Shown here one piece after another: positions 62,201 to 64,000 of a stretch of DNA of 64,000 nt; position 1 is the stretch's first letter, and each line of letters begins with the position of its first letter. This stretch comes from Strigops habroptila. Its lineage: Eukaryota > Chordata > Aves > Psittaciformes > Psittacidae. Under the pieces are notes generated by a model, which was not told the DNA's origin, made no database searches, and saw only the letters and a list, made by a program, of their open reading frames with translations. The stretch is taken from the NCBI RefSeq assembly GCF_004027225.2, contig NC_044277.2:133764057-133828056 (forward strand). The letters run 5' to 3'. Both the position numbers and the translations under genes were made by a program.

Positions 62201-62620
62201 TACAGGTGGTGAAAGTTGTATGCATTTCTTGATTGCTTTAATGCGTTATCATTACAACACAACATCCACCTTTATTTAACCTTTACAGTATTACCAGTGT
62301 GAGTGCAGCTGTTGCAGTGCTGTCACCGGTACAGATAACTCTCGCATTTCAAACAGTCGTGTGCAGCATTGATCGCGAAGCAGAAAAGAGTGGCTTGTAT
62401 GAAAATAACACCTTGATTTGAGGCTTCTAGTCCTGAATTCTGCACATCCATTGATTCATTTTCCTCTGTTATAGACTCTTTCACACGTAACATTTAATAC
62501 ACTTCCCATATGAAAGTCGCTCTTTAATGCTTACTAATAAATAAGTATATAATTACCCTGACTCCTATCAGAGCTAATATAGTTGAACAAACTTTCTGAA
62601 AAACAAAAATACATGTATAT
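56205..62620. other. Intergenic, no gene recognised
   Basis: This stretch contains chance frames up to 154 codons (59,039-59,503, minus), none with a recognisable domain. G/T-rich low complexity occurs at about 62,118-62,153. Two tracts, 58,780-58,990 and 60,830-61,060, look like unique AT-rich sequence with many TAAT motifs and could be conserved regulatory elements, but this cannot be judged without alignment. In human the next gene here would be MTURN; none of its protein is visible. Confidence 0.5.
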
Positions 62621-62639
62621 TACACTGTATATTACACAG

Positions 62640-62890
62640 CATGTATGAGCATCCATAAACACCCTACTCCAAAGTCTGATTTACAGCGATACAAAAGTAA
62701 GAACGTACACGGAGGGGTACCCCAGACACAATGGCGGAAACAGTGAGTGGGATAGAGAGAGGACAGGGTGTAACCGGGATTCAATGATGATGGTTGGGTG
62801 GACAAGGGGATGAAAACGAGAAGACCTTCCAGTAGATAAACCAGAGTGAAGGCGGTGTGTACGTAGTCATGGTGTAGTTTCAGGCAGGTG
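62640..62890. other. CpG-containing unique block downstream of the candidate gene
   Basis: Within otherwise CpG-poor DNA this 250-base block keeps about ten CpG sites and an 87-codon minus-strand frame rich in hydrophobic residues. It has no recognised domain or good splice sites. It could be 3' UTR or a regulatory element of the minus-strand candidate gene. Confidence 0.25.
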
Positions 62891-63351
62891 ACCAATGCAG
62901 TCCCACCCCCTTCGGGGTCAAGCAGAGCACAGCCAGCTCAGCACAAAGGTGAAAAATATGGAAACATGTTCCTTCTTCATCTTCCCTCCTTGTCTGATTC
63001 CTCTCCTGGGAAAGAGCTCCTTGGTTACGTCACAGTTTATTTGTCCTTTTGGCCTTGGTGGTCTGCAGTTTCAGGCCTCCTGTGATTGCATTGCCATGCA
63101 TGCACACAGACACACAGAGCCTTGTTAACGAGCTTTTTTGGCTGATTTGCTGATCCTGAAAGCATTTACTGAAGGGCATCTGCTCCTTCAACCCACGAAG
63201 GTGTATAGCTACCCTTTAATGTCGCTGAATCCATCACTCAACTTGCAAAGTTCACATTGTAAAAAGAGAAAGTCTCTATAAACACCGCATCCAAGATACG
63301 CTTTGTGTTTATGCTGAGAAGGTTTAAAGACAGAAACCCTGAAGAGCTTAC

Positions 63352-63809
63352 CTGTAGGTTTAACAGTGCTAAATCGAGGTAATATTGTTACACGATATTC
63401 CTGGTTAGTGAAAAACTCAGTTTCCAGTAGCTTAACATGACATTTGTGATTGATGGAGTGTGAGATGCCACCCACAGCCACATAAAGGTCTTTCTTACTG
63501 GTAAACACCGTTTGACATTTCTCTATTAAGACAGGATGCAGTGGTCCTATTTTTTCCCAATCTGGCTAAATTTTAAAAGAAAAAGAAAAACATCTCAAAA
63601 TGGCCATCAGCAGCATGATGTCTCTTTGTTTGCTTTCACACAGAGGTGGGTGGGGGTTTTTTTTGTCCCAGTCCTTCTTGGATAGATGATAGTGTAGCAC
63701 CTAGCACCCCACTGCGTGTGGGATGCTACCCACCTCCGCTCCCCTCATGTGAAGTATCGACACTGTGTAGAGTCGATGTAGCAGTAAGAAGTGCATCGCA
63801 ATCTTCCAT
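63352..63809 (-). CDS. Candidate two-exon 5' part of an unidentified gene
   Basis: Minus-strand exon A (63,734-63,814) has acceptor TTTTATTTTAG, an ATG at 63,809 (MEDCDALLTATSTLHSV...) and donor GAG|GTGGGT. Exon B (63,352-63,561) has acceptor ATTTAGCCAG and donor ACAG|GTAAGC. Exon A ends in phase 1 and exon B starts and ends in phase 1, so they join in frame to at least 95 residues. Exon B alone encodes 70 residues including DWEKIGPLHPVLIEKC, DLYVAVGGISHS and EFFTNQEYRVTILPRF, a balanced, probably beta-rich composition. If exon B is instead terminal, its frame runs to a stop at 63,209. I do not recognise the family; it could also be a pseudogene fragment. Exon A is less certain than B. Confidence 0.4.
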
Positions 63810-64000
63810 AAGACCTAAAATAAAAGAGAATATCTCAGTTTCAAAGTATGCTATAGTTCACATTACGTGGTTTCTGGATGTAACTCTCTGTAGGAGTGAA
63901 GAACATCAGAAAATGCTATATGCAGTCGCAACATATGGGAACCAAAATAAGAGGATAATTTCATCAGTGCTCCACTGTGCTCCCACTTGTCAGCAAAATA

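Noticed and set aside
1-64000. Bacterial-type systems, CRISPR arrays, tRNA or rRNA genes
   Set aside because: The sequence is clearly vertebrate. No repeat-spacer array and no intact tRNA or rRNA gene was seen; the only tRNA-like sequence is the SINE head at 8.4 kb.

Overview
The window is vertebrate nuclear DNA, most likely from a bird. It has long AT-rich introns with GT-AG exons, two CpG islands, CR1-type LINE fragments (one ending in the typical 3' sequence near GATTCTATGATT), one probable old MIR-type SINE, and few other interspersed repeats. CR1 also occurs in crocodilians and turtles, so 'bird' is an inference. The layout matches the human 7p14-15 order SCRN1(-), FKBP14(-), PLEKHA8(+).

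Region by region. 1-5.16 kb holds no recognisable exon and is probably the first intron of SCRN1 on the minus strand. 5.16-6.13 kb is a CpG island, with a candidate non-coding first exon of SCRN1 ending at a splice donor at 5712/5711. 6.13-16.6 kb is intergenic. 17.6-23.9 kb carries FKBP14 on the minus strand: four coding exons, 211 codons, all junctions resolved, ending in the ER-retention signal HDEL. 23.6-24.65 kb is a CpG island shared by the divergent pair FKBP14 and PLEKHA8, with five CCAAT/ATTGG boxes. 24.6-48.3 kb carries PLEKHA8 (FAPP2) on the plus strand: 14 coding exons, 520 codons, all junctions and phases resolved, including one GC-AG intron. 48.3-about 53.95 kb is its probable long 3' UTR. 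54-62 kb is intergenic, with a coding-like but unrecognised minus-strand block at 54.5-56.6 kb. At 63.35-63.81 kb two phase-matched minus-strand exons suggest part of a gene I cannot name.

FKBP14 is an ER-lumen prolyl isomerase and chaperone for collagen. PLEKHA8 is a cytosolic trans-Golgi glucosylceramide-transfer protein. The two share a promoter island and both act in the secretory pathway, but no biochemical link between them is visible in the sequence. Most of the window is ordinary conserved vertebrate sequence. The points most worth a second look are the GC-AG intron, the unidentified 63 kb exon pair, and the 55-codon ORF inside PLEKHA8 intron 12. No clear new system was found.
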